From the NCBI GenBank assembly GCA_902554335.1, contig CACDOD010000001.1:39596-103595 (forward strand): a stretch of DNA of 64,000 bases, written 5' to 3'. The notes beneath the pieces are model-generated. The model had not been told where the DNA came from and did no database searches. It was given only the letters and a program-made list of their open reading frames with translations. Source of the DNA: an uncultured Pelagibacteraceae bacterium. GTDB lineage: Bacteria; Pseudomonadota; Alphaproteobacteria; Pelagibacterales; Pelagibacteraceae. Shown here in pieces: positions 44,126-53,121 of the stretch; positions within the stretch are counted from its first letter, which is position 1; the number at the start of each line of letters is the position of its first letter. The position numbers were made by a program, and so were the translations under genes.

Positions 44126-45514
44126 ATGAAAAAAGAAAACAATTTAATACCCAGTCTTCCCAAAGGATTTAAAGATAGATGGGGAAAAGAATTAGCTTTA
44201 AAGAAAAAGTTATTAAAAATTATTGAGGCTAATTTTACAAAATATGGATTTTTACCATTGGAAACTTCTCCAATGGAAATCAGTGAAAACATAGGATCAT
44301 TTCTTGCAGATGATGATGCTAATCCTATGTCTGATGTATTTACATTTAAGGATGATAAAGAAACTTTAACTCTTAGGTATGATATGAGTGCACCTCTGGC
44401 ACGGTTCGTTGCACAAAATTATAGAGATTTAACTTTTCCTTATAAAAGATATACTTTTGGCGATGTATTCAGGAGAGAAAAACCAGACAGCGCGAGGTAC
44501 AGATCATTTACGCAGTTTGACGCAGATATTATCGGAAATGTAAATGAATCACAGGCAGATGCAGAAATTTGTGAAATTATTGGTGAAACCTTTTTAAGTT
44601 GTGGTCTTAAATCAGATCAATTTACAATAAATGTTTCTAATAGAAAGATTGTTCAAGGGCTTATTTCTAAACTTAAAATAACAAGTGAGCAAGAGCTAAA
44701 AGTAATAAGAGCAATTGACAAGCTTGAAAGAATTGGAATGGATGGTGTTAAGGACCTTCTTCAAAAAGAAAGAAAAGATGAGAGTGGAGCTATAACTAAA
44801 GGTGCAAATCTAACAAATGATCAAGCATCTCAAATAATTGAATTCCTAAAAATAAAAGACATAAAATCTTTAAAATCAAATATAAAAAATAACATCTCTC
44901 AAGAGGGGATTAAAGAAATAGAAGATTTATTTAATATATTATCCAAAGGAAAATTTTCAAATATGGTTAAAACCAATTTTAATATTGTCAGGGGACTAGC
45001 TTATTATTCTGGTTTCTGTGTTGAGACTAATTTAAATTTTAAAGGAAAAAATGTAAAAGGGAAAGAAATAGATATAGGGTCTTGCGCATCAGGCGGAAGG
45101 TACAATTCTCTTATTAAAAGATTTAAAGGTGTTGATTTTAAAGGCACAGGAATGTCTATTGGTGTGGATAGATTAGTATTTGCACTAAATCAATTAGATC
45201 AGTTCAAAGAAGATGACGGTAACAATATTCTAGTTTGTGTTTTAGATCCAAGCTATATGGATCAATATTATAAAATAGTAAACGAACTGAGAGAAAATAA
45301 TATTAATTCTGAAATATATCTAGACTCTACCAAAAATCTTAAAAAACAATTAACTTATGCGGATAAAAAAGGTTGCTCTCTTGCAATTATTTGTGGCCAA
45401 GAAGAAATTGAGCAGGGCAGATTAACAATTAAGAAATTAAAATCTAAAAAAGAAAACGATCAAATATCAATATCTTCAAAAAATTTAATAAATGAAATCA
45501 AGAAACTTATTTAA
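44126..45514 (+). CDS. hisS: Histidyl-tRNA synthetase
   Basis: LTLRYDMSAPLARFVA, FGDVFRREKPDSARYRSFTQFDADIIG, class II HisRS; start placed at MKKENNL since the ORF-track start lies inside the tRNA. Confidence 0.95.
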   Translation: MKKENNLIPSLPKGFKDRWGKELALKKKLLKIIEANFTKYGFLPLETSPMEISENIGSFLADDDANPMSDVFTFKDDKETLTLRYDMSAPLARFVAQNYRDLTFPYKRYTFGDVFRREKPDSARYRSFTQFDADIIGNVNESQADAEICEIIGETFLSCGLKSDQFTINVSNRKIVQGLISKLKITSEQELKVIRAIDKLERIGMDGVKDLLQKERKDESGAITKGANLTNDQASQIIEFLKIKDIKSLKSNIKNNISQEGIKEIEDLFNILSKGKFSNMVKTNFNIVRGLAYYSGFCVETNLNFKGKNVKGKEIDIGSCASGGRYNSLIKRFKGVDFKGTGMSIGVDRLVFALNQLDQFKEDDGNNILVCVLDPSYMDQYYKIVNELRENNINSEIYLDSTKNLKKQLTYADKKGCSLAIICGQEEIEQGRLTIKKLKSKKENDQISISSKNLINEIKKLI

Positions 45515-46529
45515 AATTCTTAAATCCAAAGGTTTTAAGAATATTGAGTTAGACAATATTATAGAGTCAAAATATGTTCTTAAAAGATCAGGAGGAAGTT
45601 ATAGACAATTTCTATTTTCTTTTTATGATCAGAACTTAAAAGAATGGTCATTAGTACCTGATTTATCTGTTAGCAGTGTTGTTAAGTTTATTCAGAATAA
45701 AATTAAGTCAAAAACAAAATGGTTTTATACCGGAGAGGCTTACCGTAAACAAAATAAAAATAATAATTCTCCTATAATCAACCAAACTGGTTTCGAAATC
45801 TTTGCTTCTAATAATAAGATAAAAGATGACAAAGAAATAATACAAACATCTATTGAAATATTTAAAAAATCAAATTTTAAAAAAGGTCAATTAAATATCA
45901 GTAACATTGAAATATTTAATGCATTAGTAGAAAGGCTTACCTTAGCAAGGCGTTGGAAGGACAGAATAAAAAGACATTTTTGTAGAGAAGCATATTTTAA
46001 TCAATTATTAAAAAAACTTTCGAGCAGTACAGACATAGATCCAATCGCGGTAGAGAAAGATAAAAAAATTGCTGAAAAACTAAGAAAGCAAAATCTTAGC
46101 ACTTTATATTCCGGTAGAACTCTTAAAGATATTTTAGAACGTTTTGATTTAAAAAATTATAAAGAACCAAGATCTGGAACAGATAAAAAAAATGTTAGAG
46201 TTATAAAAGAATATCTTAAAATTTCTTGTCCAATAGACAAAGCTCCAGATACATTAAACAAGTTTTTTAAAAAATATAAATTAAATTTATTCATTAGTGA
46301 CGACTATTTTCCTGTAGGTTCAAACAACAATATAAGAATAAAATTTTCAGCAAATATAAATCGATCTCTCGAATATTATTCAGGAATGGTTTTTAATATT
46401 TCAGTTAACAAAAAGGGTAAAAAAAGTGTGCTAGTATCCGGTGGCCGTTACGATGGATTACTAAAAAATCTTGGTAGTAAAAAAGATACATCAGCGGTTG
46501 GTGCAGCTATAGATATGAGTTTATTATGA
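45492..46529 (+). CDS. hisZ: ATP phosphoribosyltransferase regulatory subunit
   Basis: HisRS-like catalytic domain without a full aminoacylation set (WFYTGEAYRKQ...QTGFEIFASN); between hisS and short-form hisG. Confidence 0.85.
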   Translation: MKSRNLFKILKSKGFKNIELDNIIESKYVLKRSGGSYRQFLFSFYDQNLKEWSLVPDLSVSSVVKFIQNKIKSKTKWFYTGEAYRKQNKNNNSPIINQTGFEIFASNNKIKDDKEIIQTSIEIFKKSNFKKGQLNISNIEIFNALVERLTLARRWKDRIKRHFCREAYFNQLLKKLSSSTDIDPIAVEKDKKIAEKLRKQNLSTLYSGRTLKDILERFDLKNYKEPRSGTDKKNVRVIKEYLKISCPIDKAPDTLNKFFKKYKLNLFISDDYFPVGSNNNIRIKFSANINRSLEYYSGMVFNISVNKKGKKSVLVSGGRYDGLLKNLGSKKDTSAVGAAIDMSLL

Positions 46530-47206
46530 AAAATGAAATAATTAACATTGCTACTTTATCTAAAGGTCGTCTAAAGGATCAGGCTGAAAAAGTTTTTAAA
46601 AAAAATGGTTTAAAAATTATTTCAAAATCAGAAAGATCATTAATTGGATCGATCAAAGGATTTCCCAATGTTCGTGTAATGTATATGAATGCAACAGAAA
46701 TTATAGAAGCCTTAGGAAAAGGTGTTTGTGCGATTGGGATTAGCGGAAAAGATCTATGGAGAGAAAGTGAGCCTAGCATTCAATCCAAAGTATCTTTAGT
46801 AAAAGAGTTTGAATGGGGAAAGTCCGATCTAGTAGTTGCTGTTCCAACTACTTGGATTGATTGTATAAATTCTGCAGATTTAGAGGAAATATCTTTTGAG
46901 TTTTATAAGAAAAAGAAAAGACTAATGAGAGTTGCAACAAAATTTAAGAACCTTAGTAGAGATTGGTTTAATGAAAAAGGAATTACTCAATATGAACTTA
47001 TCTCGTCTCTTGGGGCAACTGAAAATTCACATATAATTGGAAAATCAGATCTTATCGTTGATTTGAGCTCAACAGGTGAAACATTACGTCAAAATAACTT
47101 AAAAACTATTGAGGTTATTTTAAAGTCATCTGCATGTCTTTTTACTTCTAAAAAGTTAAAAAATAAAAAAGAGGTAAAAAAAATTGTAAAATTACTTTCT
47201 AAATAA
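46526..47206 (+). CDS. hisG: ATP phosphoribosyltransferase, short form
   Basis: IATLSKGRLKDQAEKVFKKNGL, DLIVDLSSTGETLRQNNLK; 226 aa short form consistent with hisZ. Confidence 0.93.
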   Translation: MKNEIINIATLSKGRLKDQAEKVFKKNGLKIISKSERSLIGSIKGFPNVRVMYMNATEIIEALGKGVCAIGISGKDLWRESEPSIQSKVSLVKEFEWGKSDLVVAVPTTWIDCINSADLEEISFEFYKKKKRLMRVATKFKNLSRDWFNEKGITQYELISSLGATENSHIIGKSDLIVDLSSTGETLRQNNLKTIEVILKSSACLFTSKKLKNKKEVKKIVKLLSK

Positions 47207-47260
47207 ATTTATTTTTTACTTGTTTACTTTAAATAAAAGAGGAATATCTACATTAGTATT

Positions 47261-48316
47261 ATGCAAGATTCGTTATTATATATAATTTTAGTCTTAATAG
47301 GGATTATAATATATCTTTTGATTTCTCAAAGGAAAAACAAGGTTGAGCCTAAGGATCATTCTCAAGAAATTAACAATTTAAAAGATAGTATTAATACATC
47401 TTTTAATAGCATGACTTCTTCTTTCAACACTCTTTCCAAAGATGTGACCAGAGATATGACTTCAACTTTGACTTCAGTTAATGAGAAAGTATCAGCATTT
47501 AATACTCAAGTTGAAAATTTAAATGAAAGCCAAAAGGGAATTAATAAAATTTTGGCCGGCGTTAAAAAATATGGAACTTTAGCTGAATTCAGTTTAGGAT
47601 CTTTAATAAACGATCTCCTTCCTTCTTCGCAATATATTTCAAATGCAAGAATGAAAGAAGATACTAATGAAAACGTTGAATTTGCAATTAAACTTCAAGA
47701 CGGAGTTTTAGTTCCAGTTGATAGTCACTTTCCGGTAGAAAAATTTAAAGCCATTCAAGACGCTCATCAGGAAGATGATAAAAAATCAATTGCAGAAGCA
47801 AGATTGAAACTTGCAAGAGCTTTTAGAGACAAGGCAAAAAGTGTAAATGAAAAATATATAGTTCCACCAAAATCAACTGATTTTGCAATAGTTTATGCTC
47901 CAACAGAAAGCTTATTTTTAGAATTAACTAATTACCAAGACCCAACTACCAAAGAATTATTAACACAAGAATTAATGAAGAAGCACAAAGTAACAATTAT
48001 GGGACCCAATAACTTATCCGGTTACTTACAATCTCTTCATATGGGTTTTCAAACACTTAAAGTTCAAAAACATGCAACTCAAATCTATGATGATTTAAAA
48101 ACAATCACTACTAGATTTAATAAACATTTTGACAATATCTATGGTCTTAGAAAGAAATTAGAAGAGGCTATGAGTGTTGTTGATAGCTTCGGTAAAGATG
48201 CAAGATCCATATCAAGAACTTTAGAAAATATAAAAGATCCTGACCAAATAGAAACAGCTGTTCAGACGGAAAACGTGGAGAAATTTGTTAATAACCAAAA
48301 ACAGCTTAAAAATTAA
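47261..48316 (+). CDS. rmuC: DNA recombination protein RmuC
   Basis: N-terminal TM plus coiled coil, nuclease-like domain FAIKLQDGVLVPVDSHFPVEKF, GPNNLSGYLQSLHMGFQTL. Confidence 0.9.
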   Translation: MQDSLLYIILVLIGIIIYLLISQRKNKVEPKDHSQEINNLKDSINTSFNSMTSSFNTLSKDVTRDMTSTLTSVNEKVSAFNTQVENLNESQKGINKILAGVKKYGTLAEFSLGSLINDLLPSSQYISNARMKEDTNENVEFAIKLQDGVLVPVDSHFPVEKFKAIQDAHQEDDKKSIAEARLKLARAFRDKAKSVNEKYIVPPKSTDFAIVYAPTESLFLELTNYQDPTTKELLTQELMKKHKVTIMGPNNLSGYLQSLHMGFQTLKVQKHATQIYDDLKTITTRFNKHFDNIYGLRKKLEEAMSVVDSFGKDARSISRTLENIKDPDQIETAVQTENVEKFVNNQKQLKN

Positions 48317-48353
48317 TTTCAATTTCAATCCAATAACACCTATAAGTAACTTA

Positions 48354-49037
48354 ATGGAGTGGAACAAAAAATATTCATACCCGTCCTCAGCAAGAGCAAT
48401 TGTAAATGGTTCGAGACATTATTCAATGGATGGTTTTAATTTACCATCAGTGACTACAATTCTCGCAGCAACTAAGAGCGAAGAGGATAAAGCTGCTATT
48501 GCTGCCTGGAAAGAAAGAGTAGGGCACAGAGAAGCTGAGAGGATTAAAAATGAAGCCTCAAGTAGAGGAAACTCAATGCATTCCTATATAGAGCAATTTT
48601 TATTAGGAAAAATGAATTTAGATCTACTTGAAGAGGATAATCACTCAAAAAGAATGGCTGAGGAAATTATAGATAGTGGATTAAAAAATAAACTTAGTGA
48701 AATTTGGGGTGCAGAGGCGACGGTTTATTATCCAGGAAAATATGCAGGGACTGCTGACTGCATCGGAGTTTATGAGGGTAAAAATTCTCTTCTAGATTTT
48801 AAGCAAAGCAATAAACCAAAAAGGGAAGAATATATTGAGGATTACTTTTTACAACTTGGAGCATATTCATTGGCGCACAATACAGTTTATAATTCGAATA
48901 TAACACAAGGCGTAATTCTTCTATGCACAGTGGATAGATTGTTTCAAGATTTTAAGATTGAGGGCAATGAATTAATAAATTTTCAAAACAAGTTTCTTGA
49001 GAGAGTTGAACAATTTTATTATCAATTAAACAAATAG
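48354..49037 (+). CDS. PD-(D/E)XK exonuclease, MGME1-like
   Basis: LPSVTTILAATKSEEDK; GTADCIGVYEGKNSLLDFKQSNKPKREEYIEDYFLQLGAYSLAHN matches the D...DxK...QxxxY arrangement; start chosen at ATG 48354. Confidence 0.78.
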   Translation: MEWNKKYSYPSSARAIVNGSRHYSMDGFNLPSVTTILAATKSEEDKAAIAAWKERVGHREAERIKNEASSRGNSMHSYIEQFLLGKMNLDLLEEDNHSKRMAEEIIDSGLKNKLSEIWGAEATVYYPGKYAGTADCIGVYEGKNSLLDFKQSNKPKREEYIEDYFLQLGAYSLAHNTVYNSNITQGVILLCTVDRLFQDFKIEGNELINFQNKFLERVEQFYYQLNK

Positions 49038-49152
49038 GTTTGACTTTAGAAAAAAATTATATATTTAATAAATTGAACTTTGCTACTTGTTTAGATGCAT
49101 TTTTATTCTTCAAACTTCCATTACAATTAGCAAAAAATAAAAAGGAAAAAAA

Positions 49153-50583
49153 TTGAATTTAGTAATTTGGGATATCGAGTCCTCTAATGCTAACACTGAT
49201 TTTGGTAGCATAATTGAAATTGGAGGCATACTCGTTGATGAAAATTTAAAAGAAAAAGAACGGTTTAATTTAAGATGTAGATTACCAGAGGGTGAAATTC
49301 CTCAGGCAATGGCTTTAATAGTAAATAAGACGGGTGTTAATTTGTTGACTAAAGCTAATCTAAGCCATTATCAAATGTTGGCAGAAGTAGAAAAAATATT
49401 CAAAAAATGGAGCCCAGCAATATTTTTAGGATGGTCAAACATAGGATTTGATGATGAGATGATAAGGAAAGAGTTTTTTAAAGGTATAAGGTATCCTTAT
49501 ATTACTAATGCATCACCAAATAAAAGAACGGATGGTCTAAATATTGCACGAGCAGCCTACGCTGTTGATCCGACTGTATTGGAAACAGAAACTAACGAAA
49601 AAGGTAACGCAGTAATGAAACTAGAGTCACTAGCTAGAATGAATGGGTTTGAGTCAGGCGGTGCTCATTCAGCCTTATTTGATGCTGAGCTTACTGTAAA
49701 AGTTTTAGGTTTAATTAAAAACAAACAGAAAAATACTTGGAATAGTTTTTTAAAAACATCCAGTAGAGTAGATGCAGAAACAGTATTCAAAAAAGAAAAA
49801 ATTATTACCTTAAATGAATATTTTTATGGAAAATCTAGGCTTTATTTATGCGCACCTTTAAACCCAAAATATTGTATTCATCCTGTTTATCAGTGGGGGC
49901 AGGTGGTTGATTTAAGAGTTGATGTTGAACCTCTATTAAATTTATCAGTTAATGAAATTAAGTCTGAATTAAAAAAAACACCTAAGTTCTTAAGAACTAT
50001 AAGATCAAATAAAGCTCCTATGATATTAGACGAAAGTTACGGAATGAAGGCAGAGCCTTATAACGCGATGGATAAAGAATTAATCTATAACAGAGCAAAG
50101 CTTGTAAGAGAAAATGAAAAATTTTCTCAAAATGTTATTATAGCTTTAAGAGAAATTGCCGAAGAAAAGGAACAATCTAAATCACAAGAAGATATATTGG
50201 CTGAAGAAAGTATTTATCAAAAATTCACACCAAATAAAGATACAGCACTATTTCCAAAATGGCATAGTGCTAGCTGGAAAGATAAACTAATAATGCTTGA
50301 TAAGTTTGAAGATGAAAGATTAGTTGGATTTGGAAAAAAAATAATTTATCAAGAGTCGCCAGAAACACTTCCTAAAGAAATTTATAATGAGGTTAAGAGG
50401 GAAATAGCAAAAAGAATATTAAGTGAAAAGAAAGAAAAATGGTGGACTTGTAAAGAATTTTATTTCGAATGTGACAATTTAAGAGAAAAATATTCCAATG
50501 AAAATGATCAATCAAAGCTAAAATTTTTAGATGAATTAAATGAGTTTGTAATGAGTATCCAAAAAAAATATGAAAATGCTTGA
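49153..50583 (+). CDS. sbcB: Exodeoxyribonuclease I (TTG start)
   Basis: DEDD exonuclease N-terminus (VIWDIESSNANTDFGSIIEIGG, GAHSALFDAELT) and ExoI C-terminal region; AAGGA upstream of TTG. Confidence 0.85.
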   Translation: MNLVIWDIESSNANTDFGSIIEIGGILVDENLKEKERFNLRCRLPEGEIPQAMALIVNKTGVNLLTKANLSHYQMLAEVEKIFKKWSPAIFLGWSNIGFDDEMIRKEFFKGIRYPYITNASPNKRTDGLNIARAAYAVDPTVLETETNEKGNAVMKLESLARMNGFESGGAHSALFDAELTVKVLGLIKNKQKNTWNSFLKTSSRVDAETVFKKEKIITLNEYFYGKSRLYLCAPLNPKYCIHPVYQWGQVVDLRVDVEPLLNLSVNEIKSELKKTPKFLRTIRSNKAPMILDESYGMKAEPYNAMDKELIYNRAKLVRENEKFSQNVIIALREIAEEKEQSKSQEDILAEESIYQKFTPNKDTALFPKWHSASWKDKLIMLDKFEDERLVGFGKKIIYQESPETLPKEIYNEVKREIAKRILSEKKEKWWTCKEFYFECDNLREKYSNENDQSKLKFLDELNEFVMSIQKKYENA

Positions 50584-50649
50584 TGTGGATAAATTTAAAA
50601 TTTAAATATTATTACTTGAAACTTTATTTCCAAAATATATATAGATAAT

Positions 50650-50970
50650 ATGGCAACAGTAAGTGTTACAGATGATAATTTTGAAGCAGAGGTCATTAAA
50701 GCTGGGAAACCAGTCATTGTAGATTTTTGGGCTGAATGGTGTGGACCATGTAAGATGATAGGACCTATTCTTGAGGAACTTTCAAATGAAATGTCAGCAC
50801 AAGTAACTATAGCGAAACATAACATTGATAATGAACCAAATACACCAACGAAATATGGTGTGAGAGGAATTCCTACAATGTTATTATTTAAAGATGGAGA
50901 GCTTAAAGCTACAAAAGTTGGAGCAACTACTAAATCAGATTTAAAATCTTGGATAGAACAGAATATCTAA
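50650..50970 (+). CDS. trxA: Thioredoxin
   Basis: VDFWAEWCGPCKMIGPILEEL, RGIPTMLLFKDGE. Confidence 0.97.
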   Translation: MATVSVTDDNFEAEVIKAGKPVIVDFWAEWCGPCKMIGPILEELSNEMSAQVTIAKHNIDNEPNTPTKYGVRGIPTMLLFKDGELKATKVGATTKSDLKSWIEQNI

Positions 50971-52235
50971 TTAAGATTTAAAATTTCTCCAACCATATAT
51001 AGTGAACCTGTAAATAGACATATAGAGTCTTGATGTTTAGAGTTTATTTTAATTGCCTCTTGAATGGATGAACATAAATTTATATCTATTTTTAAATTAT
51101 TTAATTTATCTTTAAATTCTTCCTTTGAAATTGATCCTTGTTGATTTGGTATATCAATTAAAGTTATTGATTTTACCACATCTTTGAAATTCTTCATAAA
51201 TTCATAATGTTCTTTATCTTTCATCATTCCACATATTAAATGAACATCTTGATTTTGTTGTTTAATCCAACTTGAAATACACATACTTGAGCTTTCATTG
51301 TGACCACCGTCTATAATTAATCTATTATAACCAGAAATTTCCTTTAATTTACCAGAGGTCAATTCCTGCAGTCGCCCTTTCAATTCAATTTTAGTTATAC
51401 CTTTTTTGATATGTTCATCTTTAATATTAAATATCTTTCTCGAAGCTGCTATTGATGTGCTCACATTATAAAGTTGGTGGTCTCCTAATAGATTTGGTTC
51501 AGGTAGTATTATTTCCCCTATTTCATCTTGATAATGAACGAAACTGTTTTCTTGCCTTGAAATATTAAAATGTTTCCCATAAAAATATTTATTAGATTTA
51601 TTATTTATAAGAGCTTTTTCAATTTTACCTCTTATTTCCTCGTTGATCTGTCTATTAATAAAGATATTTGAATTAAGTAATTTAGATGTTTTTTCAAATA
51701 TAATTCCATCTATAGTTTTATTTGCTAGCCATTGCAAATGATCCTTATGTATCACTCCGATCATACTCATAAGGTTATCTTTAAAGACATTTGTGCTATC
51801 AAATTGAAAAAAAAGGCCTGCCTCTATAATATTTATATTATACCTAAAATTTTCTGCGTATTTTAAAAATGCACAAGTTAAAATCTCGAAAAGACTTGCA
51901 TTATCTTCTCCTAGTACTTTTTCGACATCATTTAATAGCTCAACAAGTTCATCCTCTTTGATTTGTCCATCATTAAAAATAAATCTTTCAGAAAAAGATT
52001 GAAGATGAGGCGAGGTATATAAATTACATTTATAACCTGCAGAGTTTAAAATGGATTTTAGGCTATAAGCCATACTTGCTTTAGAATTTGTGCCAACAAT
52101 ATTTACTACATTATTAAGTTTATCTTGAGGATTGCCTAATTTTTTTAAAAGTTTAAATGTTCTATTTAATGTAAGGTCAATCTTTTTTTTATGATGCTTC
52201 TCTAGCTTCGATATCAGTTTCTGAAGTTTGTTCAT
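50967..52235 (-). CDS. folC: Folylpolyglutamate/dihydrofolate synthase (divergent P-loop)
   Basis: VNIVGTNSKASMAYSLKSILNSAGYKCNLYTSPHLQSFSERF, IHKDHLQWL, IDGGHN; downstream of accD. Confidence 0.85.
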   Translation of the reverse strand: MNKLQKLISKLEKHHKKKIDLTLNRTFKLLKKLGNPQDKLNNVVNIVGTNSKASMAYSLKSILNSAGYKCNLYTSPHLQSFSERFIFNDGQIKEDELVELLNDVEKVLGEDNASLFEILTCAFLKYAENFRYNINIIEAGLFFQFDSTNVFKDNLMSMIGVIHKDHLQWLANKTIDGIIFEKTSKLLNSNIFINRQINEEIRGKIEKALINNKSNKYFYGKHFNISRQENSFVHYQDEIGEIILPEPNLLGDHQLYNVSTSIAASRKIFNIKDEHIKKGITKIELKGRLQELTSGKLKEISGYNRLIIDGGHNESSSMCISSWIKQQNQDVHLICGMMKDKEHYEFMKNFKDVVKSITLIDIPNQQGSISKEEFKDKLNNLKIDINLCSSIQEAIKINSKHQDSICLFTGSLYMVGEILNLN

Positions 52236-53121
52236 TATTTTCTGAATTTACTCCAGAATATTTGTTTAGCAATATTGATAATAATGAAGAGATTTCTATA
52301 GAAAGTTTTTTTCTTTCAACAATACGGTCTACAAATCCGTGTTTTAATAAGAATTCAGCGGTTTGAAAATCAGGAGGTAATTCCTCTTTTACTGTTGCTT
52401 GCACAACTCTTCTTCCAGCAAATGCTATTAAAGCTCCAGGCTCAGAAAATTGTATATCTCCAAGCATAGCAAAACTTGCTGTTATTCCACCAGCAGTTGG
52501 GTCTGTAAAACAAACTAAATACGGCAATTTATTTTTTTTTAATTCATTTATAGCCAGTGTAGTTTTAGTCATTCCAGCAAGAGCAATTGGACTTTCAAAC
52601 ATTCTCTGCCCACCTCCACATGGAAAAAAAACAAAAGGTGTTTTATTGTCGATTGCATGCTGCACTGCATAAATTATAGCCTCCGTTTCTGCTGCACCAC
52701 TAGATCCTCCAATAAAATCAAAATTAGTAGCACCAGCTGTTAATTTTATTCCATTCAAATTTCCCTTAACAACTATTACAGCACAGTCTTGTTTAGTTTT
52801 TTTACGTGCATCTTTAAGTCTGTTTATATAAGATTTTGTATCTTTCCATTCTAGTGGATCATCCATGGGTATCGGAGTTTTTAATATTTCATAATTATTT
52901 TTTCCAAAAATTATATCAAATCTTTTGATTGGGCTTATTCTATGGTGTTTGTTACAATGAGGACAAACAAACAAATTTTCCTCTAGCTCTGTTTTTAATA
53001 TTGGACCTTTACAACAACTTGTCCAAGCACTTGATTCTCTTTCTAATTTAGTAGGAAATTTTTTATCAATATTTTTTTTTATGCTTTCACCTAGTTTTTT
53101 TATTTTATTTATCCAATTCAT
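52189..53121 (-). CDS. accD: Acetyl-CoA carboxylase carboxyltransferase subunit beta
   Basis: CPHCNKHHRI zinc ribbon, CGGGQRMFESPIALAGMTKT, TDPTAGGITASFAMLGD. Confidence 0.94.
   Translation of the reverse strand: MNWINKIKKLGESIKKNIDKKFPTKLERESSAWTSCCKGPILKTELEENLFVCPHCNKHHRISPIKRFDIIFGKNNYEILKTPIPMDDPLEWKDTKSYINRLKDARKKTKQDCAVIVVKGNLNGIKLTAGATNFDFIGGSSGAAETEAIIYAVQHAIDNKTPFVFFPCGGGQRMFESPIALAGMTKTTLAINELKKNKLPYLVCFTDPTAGGITASFAMLGDIQFSEPGALIAFAGRRVVQATVKEELPPDFQTAEFLLKHGFVDRIVERKKLSIEISSLLSILLNKYSGVNSENNEQTSETDIEAREAS

Noticed and set aside
43996-44292. 98-aa minus-strand ORF across tRNA-His and the hisS start
   Set aside because: Antisense to a clear tRNA and conserved hisS N-terminus; no coding character of its own.
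48285-48353. N-terminal extension of the MGME1-like ORF overlapping rmuC
   Set aside because: Sequence MLITKNSLKINFNFNPITPISNL looks like out-of-frame rmuC plus spacer; ATG at 48354 starts the conserved part.
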